From Bradyrhizobium diazoefficiens (GTDB lineage: Bacteria > Pseudomonadota > Alphaproteobacteria > Rhizobiales > Xanthobacteraceae), in NCBI RefSeq assembly GCF_016616885.1, contig NZ_CP067102.1:2570501-2634500 (forward strand): a stretch of 64,000 nt of DNA. The letters are read 5' to 3'. The position numbers and the translations under genes are program-made. This document shows positions 41,800 through 50,843 of the stretch, piece by piece. The notes below the pieces were generated by a model. It was not told where the DNA came from and made no database searches. It saw nothing but the letters and a program-made list of their open reading frames with translations. Every line of letters starts with the position of its first letter. Positions within the stretch are counted from its first letter, which is position 1.

Positions 41800-43008
41800 T
41801 CACTTGTTCTCCGTTGTCAGACCATTCCTGACAGCGAGCAGCCCCACGAGCGCGACCAGCGCGAAGCCGAGCCCGGCAAGGAACGTGACCGCCGGCCCAT
41901 AGGCATCCCATAGCGCGCCGGCGATCACGCTTGCGGCCAGCAGCGCAAGGCCCGTGAACAGGTTGAAATAGCCGAAGGCGGTGCCGCGCAAGTTTGGTGG
42001 TGCAGTATCGGCGACGAGCGCTGAGAGCAAGCCTTGAGTCAATCCCATGTGCAGGCCCCACAGCACGATGCCGAGCGCGAGGCCGGACAGACTAGGCAGC
42101 AGCGCGAGCACGAGGTCGGCGCCGGCGAGGAAGACCAGGCCAAGCGCGAGCAGGGCGGTCCGGTTGATCCGGTCCGACAGCACGCCTGCGGGATAGGCCG
42201 AGAGCGCATAAGTGATGTTCATCAGCACCAGCACCGCCGGCACCCACATCGCGTTGAGGCCGATGTTCTGCGCGCGCAGGATGAGGAAGGCCTCGCTGAA
42301 GCGGGCGAGCGTGAAGATGATGCCGACCGCGACGACGCGCCAGTACACGGGTCCAAGCTGCCGCATGGCGGCGGTGTTGAGTGGGTTCTTCGCGGGCTCG
42401 CGGCTAGCATCCGGCTCCGGCTCTTTGACCGCAAATGCGATCAGTCCGAAGGACAAGAACGCCGGCACCACGGCTACCCAGAACACGGTGGCAAAATGGT
42501 CCGCCGTCCACCACATCAGGCCGATTGCGGCGAGCGGGCCGACGAAAGCGCCGACCGTGTCGAGCGACTGCCGCAGGCCGAAGCTCGCGCCGCGCAGGCC
42601 GATGGGCGAGATGTCGGCGATCAGCGCATCGCGGGGCGCGCCGCGAATGCCCTTGCCGACGCGGTCGATGAAGCGCGCCGCGACCAGCCAGCCGACGCTG
42701 GGGGCGAGTGGGAACAGCGGCTTGGTCAGGGCGGCCAGGCCATAGCCGAGGGCGGCGAGCAGCTTGCGCCGGCCGAGCCAGTCCGACAATGCGCCGGAGA
42801 AGATCTTCGTGATCGAGGCGGTCGCCTCCGCGACGCCTTCGATAAAGCCGACGGTGAGCGTGGAGGCGCCGAGCACGGTGACGAGATAGACGGGCAGCAG
42901 CGCGTGGATCATCTCGGAGGAGATGTCCATCAGCATCGAGACGAAGCCGAGCACCCAGATTCCCCTGGGTAGCCTGGTGCGCGAAACAGTCGGTGTGGTC
43001 GTCGTCAC
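41800..43008 (-). CDS. MFS transporter in the fluoride operon
   Basis: 402 residues, 12 hydrophobic helices. It has MFS loop motifs GALSDWLGRRKLLAALGYG and RFIDRVGKGIRGAPRDALIA between helices, with the second half opening at VYWRVVAVGIIFTLARFSEA. The sequence SMLMDISSEMIHALLPVYLV at the first helix is typical of a poorly studied MFS group. Being the first gene behind the fluoride riboswitch, it is likely tied to fluoride tolerance or to a fluoride-linked metabolite. Its substrate is unknown. Confidence 0.85.
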   Translation of the reverse strand: MTTTTPTVSRTRLPRGIWVLGFVSMLMDISSEMIHALLPVYLVTVLGASTLTVGFIEGVAEATASITKIFSGALSDWLGRRKLLAALGYGLAALTKPLFPLAPSVGWLVAARFIDRVGKGIRGAPRDALIADISPIGLRGASFGLRQSLDTVGAFVGPLAAIGLMWWTADHFATVFWVAVVPAFLSFGLIAFAVKEPEPDASREPAKNPLNTAAMRQLGPVYWRVVAVGIIFTLARFSEAFLILRAQNIGLNAMWVPAVLVLMNITYALSAYPAGVLSDRINRTALLALGLVFLAGADLVLALLPSLSGLALGIVLWGLHMGLTQGLLSALVADTAPPNLRGTAFGYFNLFTGLALLAASVIAGALWDAYGPAVTFLAGLGFALVALVGLLAVRNGLTTENK

Positions 43009-43032
43009 GTCCTGACCTTCGTTTCAGGCAAC

Positions 43033-43056
43033 AAAAAACCCGCCACCGGCGGGCTT
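43033..43056 (-). terminator. Intrinsic terminator of the fluoride riboswitch
   Basis: On the minus strand a stem CCCGCC/GGCGGG with a 3-base loop is followed by TTTTTT, 45 bases downstream of the aptamer and 25 bases before the MFS start. This is the expression platform: it should stop transcription when fluoride is absent. Confidence 0.8.
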
Positions 43057-43100
43057 GTCCATGCTCCCGCCAAAGGCAGAGACTGATTGCCTCGCCTCGA

Positions 43101-43166
43101 GCAGCAGTCATCAGCCCACTACGGTCATGCGACCGCCGGGCGGTTGTTCGGGGGACTCCATCCCCG
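43101..43166 (-). promoter_or_regulatory. Fluoride riboswitch (crcB motif)
   Basis: Minus strand from 43166: GGGGATGGAGTCCCCC (first stem-loop), ACAACCGCC, then GGCTGATGACTGCTGC ending at 43101. These match the conserved blocks of the fluoride aptamer: GGNGATGG in the first loop, the ACCGCC stem, and CTGATGACT. AGTC of the first loop can pair with GACT of the last block, the expected pseudoknot. It precedes a terminator and an operon with two crcB genes. Confidence 0.88.
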
Positions 43167-43216
43167 TCTGTGCAGTCAGCCTAGCATGGAAATGGCGTGG
43201 AACAAGAGATGTCCCC

Positions 43217-43316
43217 CGTCATTCCGGGGCGATGCGCAGCATCGAGCTCCGGTGCGCAATTGCGCTCCTGAGAATCTCGAGATTCCGGGTTCTCGCTTCG
43301 CGAGCCCCGGAATGAC
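43217..43316. repeat. Palindromic repeat C, copy 2
   Basis: GTCATTCCGGGG (43218-43229) and CCCCGGAATGAC (43305-43316) are exact inverses bounding a 75-base block that contains GGTGCGCAATTGCGCTCC, itself palindromic. The GCGCAATTGCGC core also appears inside repeat B at 22941 and near 47330. Confidence 0.65.
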
Positions 43317-43479
43317 TTGTATGTTGTCACGCGTCTTCCTGCGGCACGACCATGGCGACGCAGCGGCATTCTTGCGCAAGCTCGCAAATCTCTAACCTGA
43401 ATGTGAAGCACAAGCGATCTTCGCGCTTTGCGGCAAGGCGTTTGCATGTCACCATCGCGTCATACGACGGGAGACTGCG

Positions 43480-44337
43480 ATGCGATTGCTGTTCTCGATC
43501 GGGGCTGTGCTGGTGGCCGGCGTGCTTGCTGGAGGGGATGTCGCGGGCGTCGCGGCACCAGGGCCAAAATTACATCAACCGCAGCGACAGGCGGCCGACG
43601 GTGATGCGCAATCGGTCGATGTCGAGCTGATCCTCGCGGTTGACGTCTCCTATTCCATGGACATGGATGAGCTCGCGGTCCAGCGCGAGGGTTATGCGCT
43701 GGCGATCCAGTCCAAGGAGTTTTTGCAGGCGCTGAAGGTCGGCCCCAATGGCAGGATCGCGGTGACCTATTTCGAATGGGCTGCATCCTCCGATCAGAAG
43801 ATCATCATCCCGTGGCGCCTCATCGACGGACCGGAGACGGCGGACGCGGTCGCCGCCGAGATCTTGAAGACGCCGATCCGGCGCGCCTCACGCACCTCGA
43901 TCTCCGGCGCGATCGGATTTGCGATGCCGCTGTTCGATGAGGATCCCTATCGCGGGATTCGCCGCGTCATCGACATCTCCGGCGACGGCCCCAACAACAA
44001 TGGCGGCCCGGTCACCGTGGCGCGCGACGCCGCACTCGAGAAAGGCGTCGTCATCAACGGCCTGCCGATCATGGTCAAGGAGCCGTCCTATTCGACCATG
44101 GATATCGACAATCTCGATTACTACTACGAAGACTGCGTCGTCGGCGGTCCCGGCTCCTTCGTCATCGCGATCAAGGATCGCGACAAGTTCAAGGAAGCGA
44201 TCCGGACCAAGCTGCTGATGGAAGTCGCCGGCCGCACGCCCGACCGTCCGGTGGTGCACGCTGCGGACAAGGAGAAAGAGCCGCGCGTGAACTGCATGAT
44301 CGGCGAGAAGATCTGGTCGGATCGCTGGGGCCGCTGA
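43480..44337 (+). CDS. DUF1194 von Willebrand factor A-like secreted protein
   Basis: 285 residues. A signal peptide (LLFSIGAVLVAGVLAGGDVA) is followed by a vWA domain with the metal-ion site DVSYSMD in VELILAVDVSYSMDMDELAV, the Thr in RRASRTSISGAIGFAMPLF, and the acidic RRVIDISGDGPNNNGG. The C-terminal part (NLDYYYEDCVVGGPGSFVIA) is typical of DUF1194. Periplasmic, probably a protein- or ligand-binding module. Stands alone behind a repeat. Confidence 0.85.
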   Translation: MRLLFSIGAVLVAGVLAGGDVAGVAAPGPKLHQPQRQAADGDAQSVDVELILAVDVSYSMDMDELAVQREGYALAIQSKEFLQALKVGPNGRIAVTYFEWAASSDQKIIIPWRLIDGPETADAVAAEILKTPIRRASRTSISGAIGFAMPLFDEDPYRGIRRVIDISGDGPNNNGGPVTVARDAALEKGVVINGLPIMVKEPSYSTMDIDNLDYYYEDCVVGGPGSFVIAIKDRDKFKEAIRTKLLMEVAGRTPDRPVVHAADKEKEPRVNCMIGEKIWSDRWGR

Positions 44338-44463
44338 AGGTCGATCGCGATGAGGCCGTTTGCCTCATCGTGTCGGGTGGTTGAAATTAACCGCTCGTTA
44401 AGTGTGGCGTGGTCCTAATCCAATTGTTTCTGAATATTTCAGACACTGCTTCCGAGCAGATTC

Positions 44464-45056
44464 ATGGCCATCGTCACGCAGAGCACCAGCCAGATTTCGC
44501 CCGCCAATGAGCGGATGTATCACCATGCGCTCTGCTCGGTGAATGGAAGGGCAATTGGGCGGGCAACAACCAGCCCGTCGGCTTCAAGGTCGTGAACATT
44601 CGCGGCAGCCGTGCCCAGGTCGAGTACACCCACAACGGGCACACCGAGCGTGGTTTTGCCCAGATCAGCGGCTCGCTCATCACCTTCGGCTCGGTGACGG
44701 TCGGCACGAAGGACGGCAAGAACCTAGTGCCGTTGTTCTCCGCGGGCGGCGCCGGCAAGCAGACCGCAACCCTCGAGAAGCAGGCGCCGCCGGCCTCCGA
44801 CAGCCGTCTGATGGGAAGCTGGGGCGGCTAGTCCAGCGACAACGGCAAGAGCGCAAGCTTTCGCGTGCTCGCCGTCAACGGCAATGAAGCGCAGGTCAGC
44901 GTCACCACCGACGGCATCACCCGCCAGGGCACCGGCATTGTCTACAAGAACGTCATCATGTTCGGGCAGTCGCAGATCGCGACCGACGACGGCCAGAACG
45001 GCAAGATCATCTACCAGGTCGGCAACAAGTCCTTCATGGTGCCGGTGACGAAATAA
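44464..45056 (+). pseudogene. Broken gene with a duplicated domain of about 75 residues
   Basis: From the ATG at 44464 the frame reads MAIVTQSTSQISPANERMYH but shifts near 44530; the conserved frame then reads GEWKGNWAGNNQPVGFKVVN, SRAQVEYTHNGHTERGF, LITFGSVTVGTKDGKNLVPL. At 44829-44831 a TAG stops it, after which the same frame goes on to 45056 with FRVLAVNGNEAQVSVTTDGI, VIMFGQSQIATDDGQN. The two halves are homologous (G-W-G, F+V, AQV, T.DG..N). So one frameshift and one nonsense codon in an internally duplicated protein. Family unknown to me. Confidence 0.65.
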
Positions 45057-45102
45057 CCGCCGGCCGACTCGTCGTCCTCGGTGGACAGAACGGCGTAGCC
45101 GC

Positions 45103-45948
45103 TCACGGCTGCTTCCCGCTCGACTGCGTCAGCGTCTGCAATTGCCGATCGATTTCTCGCGACACGTCGCAGGCGGGCGCAAGGGCGTCTTCGCCAATCA
45201 GCCGCCAGACCTCCTTTGCCTGTTCGGCCAGATGCGGAATCGTCAGCGGCAGGTGCGCCGCTTCCAGCAGCGCCCCCTTTTCATTGATGAGATAGCGCTC
45301 GTTCAGCGCGAACAGGACCTGTGCGACGCAGGCAAGCGATCGGTAGATGCACCCGCCGACGTGGGTCTGCTCGCCGCGCGCGACGGCAAGCTCGGCGTTG
45401 TCGATGCCGAATGACACCTCCCACCGAAAGCGCCGGATCAAGGCATCGCGCAGTGGCCGCGGATAGGGCTGTGCGATCGATTTCAGCTGGGCGATCAGGG
45501 CCTGCGGATCGTGCAGCGGCTGGCAGTAGGCAATCTCGCCCATCCAGATCGCAGAGCAGAAGCCGTGCGGATGGCCGGGCTGGTAGTCCATGGTGACGAT
45601 GCCGGCGCGGCAGGAGTCCATCACCGCTTCGACGGCGTCGGCATTGCGGTAAAGCAGATCGACCTTGTGTCCGTCGACCGCGAGCCACGCACCGCCGACG
45701 ATCCACGGCCCCCATTCGCCGATTGGCGTCACCGAAGTGGCTGCGGGGCTGTCGGCGATCGCTTTCACGGCTGCCAGCAATCGTTCCGTATCCAGCGGGA
45801 TCGCCGCCGTGAAATAGAGACCGATATCGTAGTCGGACGCCTGATGCGCGCTGCTCCGCGCACGCGAGCCGCCGAGCACGATGGCTGCGATGCCCGGCAC
45901 CGCGGCAAGAGCGGACGTCAAGCGCGTGAGCAAAGGATCGTGCGGCAT
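45103..45948 (-). CDS. Nucleotidyltransferase-domain protein
   Basis: 281 residues. The N-terminal nucleotidyltransferase core is IAAIVLGGSRARSSAHQASD then YDIGLYFTAAI, with GGSRARS and the metal-binding DYD; a third acid is in VDGHKVDLLY. The helical C-terminal part (RRFRWEVSFGIDNAELAVA, CIYRSLACVAQVLFALNERY) resembles DUF4037 or aminoglycoside-nucleotidyltransferase-like enzymes. Transfers a nucleotide to an unknown small molecule or protein. Overlapping in-frame variants were rejected. Confidence 0.78.
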   Translation of the reverse strand: MPHDPLLTRLTSALAAVPGIAAIVLGGSRARSSAHQASDYDIGLYFTAAIPLDTERLLAAVKAIADSPAATSVTPIGEWGPWIVGGAWLAVDGHKVDLLYRNADAVEAVMDSCRAGIVTMDYQPGHPHGFCSAIWMGEIAYCQPLHDPQALIAQLKSIAQPYPRPLRDALIRRFRWEVSFGIDNAELAVARGEQTHVGGCIYRSLACVAQVLFALNERYLINEKGALLEAAHLPLTIPHLAEQAKEVWRLIGEDALAPACDVSREIDRQLQTLTQSSGKQP

Positions 45949-46226
45949 GAACGGTGTCTGCTGTCTTTACAAGCGGCGGCAGCGGCGCCACGCCCTCGTC
46001 CGGTGCTTCCGCCTGCTTCGCGACCAATGTCATCAAGACCAGGTCTTAATAGCCGATCAGGCCGATGATATCTATGATGCCGCCGAACGATCTCGCTTGC
46101 CAGATGGGAGAACCGCATGACCGGCGGGCCCCCGATGATGGTTGGCGCCGCAACCGTCTTCGTCACTTTCGGGATGGGGATGGACGCGGCGCTTGACGTG
46201 GTCGGCCGCGCCCGTCGCGATCAAAA

Positions 46227-47285
46227 TCAGATCCGCGCCTCCAGGATCAGGTTGAAGGGTGTCTCGGCGGCGCGGCGGAAGCGTGACAATCCGCCTTCGC
46301 TCGCGACCTTGCGCAGCCTTGCCTCGCCGGCTTGCGCGCCGAGTGCAAGGCCCACCTCCTGATCGAGCGAGGCCGGCGTGCAGATCATGGTCGACGCCGC
46401 GTAATAGACGCGCCCGACCGGGTTGAGATTATCTTCGAGGCGGTCGCCCGCGAACGGCTCGACCAGCATGCAGGTACCGTCCTTCGCCATGGTTTGACGC
46501 ACGTGGCTGATGGCGCCGACGGGATCGCCCATGTCGTGCAGGCAATCGAAGAAGCAGACGAGATCGTAGCCCTCGGCCGGATAGGTCTTGGCCGAGTGGA
46601 CCGCGAAATTCACCCGATCGCCGAGCTTGGCCTCGGCGGCCGCCTTGCGCGCCGCCTCGATCGAGCCCTCGTGATAGTCGAAGCCGTAGAAACGCGAATT
46701 GGGAAAGGCCTCCGCCATCAGTCGCGTCGAGACGCCGTGCCCGCAGCCGATATCGGCAACCTTGGCGCCGCGCTTCAGCTTGTCCACGACACCGTCGAGC
46801 GCGGGCAGCCACTCCTGCACCAGATGATGCATGTAACCGGTGCGGAAGAAGCGGGCGGTGCCGCAGAACAGGCACTCGCTGCGCCGGTTCCAGCCGACCC
46901 CCTTGCCGCTCTTGAATGCGTCCGTAATCTTCGGCTCGTCGAGAAACGCCGCGGCAATGACATTGCCGACCGCACCGAGGAACACCGGGCTGTCCTCGTC
47001 GGCCAGTGCCATCGCCTGTTCCGGCAGCATCGAGAATTTGCCCGACGCGGAATCGTATTCGACGTAGCCGGACGCCGCCTGGCTCGCCAGCCACTCGCGA
47101 ACGTATCGCTCCTTCGTTCCGGTGGCGCTCGCGAGCTCGGCGGGGTTCATCGGCCCTTTGGCGGCGAGGGCGCGGTAGAGGCCGAGCTTGTCGCCCAGCA
47201 GGACCAGTGATGCGTTCATCGCGGCCCCAACTTCGGTGATCATCTTGCCCATAAAGGCATTCAACCTGTCGGAATTGACCTCCAT
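46227..47285 (-). CDS. Class I SAM-dependent methyltransferase with winged-helix domain
   Basis: 352 residues from ATG 47285, after GGAGG. The N-terminal third is a dimerisation/winged-helix part like O-methyltransferases (LGDKLGLYRALAAKGPMNPA, ELASATGTKERYVREWLASQ). The methyltransferase core has motif I KVADIGCGHGVSTRLM, motif II YGFDYHEGSIEAAR and DLVCFFDCLHDMGDPVGA. Homologues in mycobacteria and rhizobia are annotated only as methyltransferases. Substrate unknown. Upstream 278 bases (45949-46226) show no convincing gene. Confidence 0.83.
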   Translation of the reverse strand: MEVNSDRLNAFMGKMITEVGAAMNASLVLLGDKLGLYRALAAKGPMNPAELASATGTKERYVREWLASQAASGYVEYDSASGKFSMLPEQAMALADEDSPVFLGAVGNVIAAAFLDEPKITDAFKSGKGVGWNRRSECLFCGTARFFRTGYMHHLVQEWLPALDGVVDKLKRGAKVADIGCGHGVSTRLMAEAFPNSRFYGFDYHEGSIEAARKAAAEAKLGDRVNFAVHSAKTYPAEGYDLVCFFDCLHDMGDPVGAISHVRQTMAKDGTCMLVEPFAGDRLEDNLNPVGRVYYAASTMICTPASLDQEVGLALGAQAGEARLRKVASEGGLSRFRRAAETPFNLILEARI

Positions 47286-47527
47286 GACAGCCTCCATACG
47301 AGCGTTGGGCATTTTCAAGGGTCTGCGCAATTGCGCGCTGCGGGACCGCGCCAGGCTTCGCGGTCAAAGCCATGGCCTGAACTTGCGCGTCCTCTCAATG
47401 GGTCAATCCGCCACGGAGGAGGTTCAAAGCGTCAGGCAGGCGTGATCGGGAACTCGCGAGGCGTCGCCTTGCTGGCATTCGCGTTGCCCGGAGGGTATAA
47501 TTCGAGACGTTTTGGACGGTAGCCTGA

Positions 47528-48106
47528 ATGTCACGCCTCACAGCTTCTTGCGGATTCGCAGTTCTCTTCGCCGTGCTTGGCCTCGGTGGAACGCCGGTTC
47601 ACGCGCAGGTTGCGCCGCTACAGTATTTTATACCGGGCGGGCCTTTCGGCTTTGGCGGCAGCGATACCTACGGCAACTCTTCGAGTGTCGATGCGAGCGG
47701 GCGCACCACTTTTGCGAACGGCTTCTTTGTCGGAAGCCAACGCGGCAACCTCAATTGGAGCGGCCTGGGCCAGACAGGTGTGACCGGCAATTTCAGCGCG
47801 CTGTCCTACGATAGCACGCAGTTCGGCTACAACATGAAGACCACGGGCGGCACGCCCGTCACGTTCTTTGCCGGCTTCGACACGCTGAAATATGGCAACG
47901 GCATCGGCAGTTCGGTTGCGCCGCTGACCTCCGGCGCTGCGCCCGGCTATGGCGGATTTGCCGGTGTCGAGTTCAAGCCGACGTCGAACCTCAGCCTGTC
48001 CTTCGGGGCCGGGTTCACCCAGCGAGATTCGGGCCGCATGGACAGCGATATCAGATCGGACATGCTGCCCGGCGAGTCGCCGGCGCTCGGCCAGCTACGG
48101 CGCTGA
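47528..48106 (+). CDS. Secreted protein, probable beta-rich outer-membrane-like
   Basis: 192 residues. A signal peptide ends at VHAQ (FAVLFAVLGLGGTPVHAQVA). The mature part is rich in Gly, Ser, Thr, Phe and Tyr with short alternating strands (FGYNMKTTGGTPVTFFAGFD, GYGGFAGVEFKPTSNLSLSF, GAGFTQRDS), the look of a small beta-barrel. It ends six bases before the convergent methyltransferase gene stop. No named family. Confidence 0.6.
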   Translation: MSRLTASCGFAVLFAVLGLGGTPVHAQVAPLQYFIPGGPFGFGGSDTYGNSSSVDASGRTTFANGFFVGSQRGNLNWSGLGQTGVTGNFSALSYDSTQFGYNMKTTGGTPVTFFAGFDTLKYGNGIGSSVAPLTSGAAPGYGGFAGVEFKPTSNLSLSFGAGFTQRDSGRMDSDIRSDMLPGESPALGQLRR

Positions 48107-48111
48107 AGACT

Positions 48112-49356
48112 TCATCGCGTAAACTTAGCCACCAGTTCGACATGCGGCGTGTGGCGAAACTGGTCCACCGGCACGACACTCTCGATCTTGTAGCCGCCGT
48201 CGATCAACAGCCGCGCGTCGCGCGCGAAGGTGGCAACGTTGCATGAGACTGCAACCACGACCGGCACCTTGCTCGCCGCGAGTTTCAGCGCCTGCGCCTG
48301 TGCCCCCTGGCGCGGCGGATCGAACACCACGGCGTCGAAATCGCGCAGCTCCGGCGGCACCAGCGGACGGCGGAACAGGTCACGCGGCTCGGCCTTGATC
48401 GGCTTCAGCCCCGACGTGCGCGCGGCTTTCGCCAGCGCGGCGATGGCGCCGGCGTCGTTGTCGTAAGCCGTGACGCGCGCCTTCTCGGCGAGCCTGAGGG
48501 CAAACGGGCCGACGCCGCAGAAGAGATCGAGAACCTCCTTGGCCTTGCCGACGCGCTCGGCAACGAGTGCAGCGAGGGTCTCTTCCCCCGCTACCGTTGC
48601 CTGCAGGAACGAGCCCGGCGGCAGCGCCACTTCAGCACGGCCCATCCTGATCGTTGGCGGCAGACGTTGCAGCACCAGCTCGCCATGCCGCGTCAGCCGC
48701 GCCAGGCGATGCTGCTCGGCAACGCGCGACAGCGCCGTGACCAGCGGCGTCGGCAACGGCCCGGAGCCGCGCACGTCGACATCGAGACCGTTGGCCGTCG
48801 CGGTGACCTGGATATCCAGCGGTTTCGTCACCGGCATCTTCGATGTCAGCGGCTCTGCGAGCGCCCAGGCGGCATCGAGCGCGCCGTCGAGCGCGGGATC
48901 GAGGATCGGGCAGCGATGGATCGGGATGACGTCGTGCGAGCTCGCCGCCGAGAAGCCGACCTTTAGCACGTCATGCGTGCCGAACCTGCCATGCAGCGTC
49001 ACGCGCCGACGGCCCGCGCCGTGGGCATCGACCAGCGGCGCCACCTCGCAATCGATGCCGGCCTGGGCCAGCGTCTCGACCACGATGTTGCGTTTCCAGG
49101 CGTGATAGGGCTCCGCCGCCCAATGCTGGATCGCGCAGCCGCCACAGACCCCGAAATGCGGGCAGAACGGCTCAACGCGCTCGGGGCTTGCGACGTCGAC
49201 CGCGAGCAGCTTGCGGCGGTCTGGATGGCCGCCGACATGGTCGACCTCGACACTCTCGCTGCCAAGCGTGTAGGGCACGTAGACCGCATCGCCGGTCGTG
49301 AGCGAGACGCCATCGCCGCGATGGCCGACATGATCGATCGTGATGCGTTCAACCAC
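48112..49356 (-). CDS. Class I SAM-dependent rRNA (uracil-5-)-methyltransferase, RlmD/TrmA family
   Basis: About 414 residues from GTG 49356 ([19 protein letters not shown]), overlapping the tlyA stop by 8 bases. A TRAM-like N-terminus is followed by an iron-sulfur Cys cluster ([16 protein letters not shown]), SAM motif [20 protein letters not shown], motif [15 protein letters not shown] and the catalytic Cys in [17 protein letters not shown]. It methylates C5 of a uridine in 23S rRNA. Last gene of a dxs-NDT-tlyA-RlmD row. Confidence 0.85.
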   Translation of the reverse strand: MVERITIDHVGHRGDGVSLTTGDAVYVPYTLGSESVEVDHVGGHPDRRKLLAVDVASPERVEPFCPHFGVCGGCAIQHWAAEPYHAWKRNIVVETLAQAGIDCEVAPLVDAHGAGRRRVTLHGRFGTHDVLKVGFSAASSHDVIPIHRCPILDPALDGALDAAWALAEPLTSKMPVTKPLDIQVTATANGLDVDVRGSGPLPTPLVTALSRVAEQHRLARLTRHGELVLQRLPPTIRMGRAEVALPPGSFLQATVAGEETLAALVAERVGKAKEVLDLFCGVGPFALRLAEKARVTAYDNDAGAIAALAKAARTSGLKPIKAEPRDLFRRPLVPPELRDFDAVVFDPPRQGAQAQALKLAASKVPVVVAVSCNVATFARDARLLIDGGYKIESVVPVDQFRHTPHVELVAKFTR

Positions 49357-50083
49357 GGCGCGCACCCAGGAAGAATTCGATGTTGCCGTCGCCGCCCGCG
49401 ATCGAAGAGGGAAACACGGCGATGTCGGTGCAGCCGAGCGACGCGGCAAAGGCTGCGATGTCGTCGCAGATCTCCTGATGCACCGCGGCGTCGCGGATGA
49501 TGCCCTTCTTGTTGTGCTTCCGATCGGCCTCGAACTGCGGCTTGATCAGCGCCAGCAGGCTCATCGGGGCGGCTGCCAGCGACAGCGCCACGGGCAGCAC
49601 GATCTTGAGCGAAATGAAACTGACGTCGATGACGACGATATCGGGCCGCGCTGGCAGTCGCTTGCCCTCATAGCTGCGAATGTCGGTCTCCTCCATCGAC
49701 ACGATCCTGGGATGATCGCGCAGCGAGGCATGGAGCTGGCTGGTGCCGACATCGATGGCGAATACCAGGCTCGCGCCGTTCGCCAGCAGCACCTCGGTAA
49801 AGCCGCCGGTAGATGCACCGACATCGAGGCAGACATGATCCTCGATCTCGATGGGGTAGCGCTCGAGGGCACCTGCGAGCTTGACGCCGCCGCGCGAGAC
49901 GTAGGGGTGCGCAGGCTCGGCCTGGATCACCGCGTCCTCGGCGATCGTCTCCGAGGGTTTTGCGACCTGCTTGTCGTCAGCCGTGACGAGGCCGGCCTCG
50001 ATTGCCGCGCGCGCCCGCGCCCGGCTCTCGAACAGGCCGCGCTCGACCAGCAGAACATCCGCGCGCTTGCGGGCAGGGGGCAT
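49349..50083 (-). CDS. tlyA: TlyA-family rRNA (cytidine-2'-O)-methyltransferase
   Basis: 244 residues from ATG 50083, after GGAGAG. An S4 RNA-binding domain at the N-terminus ([35 protein letters not shown]) precedes an FtsJ/RrmJ Rossmann fold ([20 protein letters not shown] for SAM; catalytic KDKE set around [14 protein letters not shown] and [10 protein letters not shown]). It 2'-O-methylates rRNA; loss in mycobacteria gives capreomycin resistance. Overlaps the next gene; likely translationally coupled. Confidence 0.9.
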   Translation of the reverse strand: MPPARKRADVLLVERGLFESRARARAAIEAGLVTADDKQVAKPSETIAEDAVIQAEPAHPYVSRGGVKLAGALERYPIEIEDHVCLDVGASTGGFTEVLLANGASLVFAIDVGTSQLHASLRDHPRIVSMEETDIRSYEGKRLPARPDIVVIDVSFISLKIVLPVALSLAAAPMSLLALIKPQFEADRKHNKKGIIRDAAVHQEICDDIAAFAASLGCTDIAVFPSSIAGGDGNIEFFLGARRG

Positions 50084-50109
50084 GATCTCTCCGGAGACGG
50101 TTGAAACGT

Positions 50110-50664
50110 CTATGTAGCGATCAATCGCGCGGCCGCCATCCGGACGCAAGTCTCGAACGCGGCGAGATCGTGCCAGACGTCGGCCGGCGGTTCTGCCGGC
50201 GTCACCAGCGGGCAGCCGTGCAGCTCCAGCGCATGGATCATCATGAGATTGTCGACGAGACCGAAATCCTCGACCGTCAGTCCCTGCGCATCGACCAGCC
50301 GGCCGTCCTCGGAGGTGACGGCCATGTAACGGCCGACTCGGTCGGCATAGGTGGTCCCATCGTTGGAATAGGCCAGGCAAAACTTGCGACGGCCGGCCAT
50401 GTAGCCGAGCTCGTAGACCGTACCCGGGTCGGCACCGGCGCCGCGGAACGGGGTGAGATTGGCGATGATGGCGTCGGCCGCGTCCATCATCGCCTCGTTG
50501 CCGCGGAAGATCTGCCGCGACGCATCAGGCGCGGAGAGGTCGATGGCGTTGTCGAGGGGATAGAGGCCGGTGAGCCCGTGAGCAGCGCAGATCGCGGCCT
50601 TCTGCCGGCCGATCCCGACCGCATCCGGCAGGAACACGTCGGGACCTGCCAGATAGATTTTCAT
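50110..50664 (-). CDS. Nucleoside 2-deoxyribosyltransferase family protein
   Basis: 184 residues: MKIYLAGPDVFLPDAVGIGR start, AIIANLTPFRGAGADPGTVY then ELGYMAGRRKFCLAYSNDG. The D-GTVYELGYM segment holds the catalytic Glu. Transfers or hydrolyses deoxyribose from nucleosides; rhizobial members may clean up damaged nucleotides. 26 bases before tlyA; a repeat separates it from dxs. Confidence 0.82.
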   Translation of the reverse strand: MKIYLAGPDVFLPDAVGIGRQKAAICAAHGLTGLYPLDNAIDLSAPDASRQIFRGNEAMMDAADAIIANLTPFRGAGADPGTVYELGYMAGRRKFCLAYSNDGTTYADRVGRYMAVTSEDGRLVDAQGLTVEDFGLVDNLMMIHALELHGCPLVTPAEPPADVWHDLAAFETCVRMAAARLIAT

Positions 50665-50727
50665 GAGAACTGCTCAGGAGAAATCAGGCGAGTTGCGAAC
50701 CGCGGCAAAAACTGCGCTCCCTCCCCC

Positions 50728-50838
50728 GCTCGCGGGGGAAGATTGGGGAGAGGGTGTCTCCGCAACGGGACAATCCCCTAGAGGAGAGAGCCCTCTCACC
50801 CGCGCCTTCGACCTCTCCCGCAAGCGGGAGAGGTGAAC
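50728..50838 (-). repeat. Dispersed repeat A, copy 2
   Basis: Minus-strand copy of the repeat at 15294-15394, starting GTTCACCTCTCCCGCTTGCG six bases behind the dxs stop, and including GGGCTCTCTCCTCT and GGATTGTCCCGTTGCGG. Its far end is a second hairpin with CCCCCGCTCGCGGGGG. Likely acts as a terminator. Confidence 0.75.
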
Positions 50839-50843
50839 AAGCC

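Noticed and set aside
46117..46362. Small gene after a GGGAGA sequence (starts MTGGPPMMVGAATVF)
   Set aside because: It runs 136 bases into the methyltransferase gene on the other strand and the C-terminal part is antisense-like; a shorter true peptide cannot be excluded.
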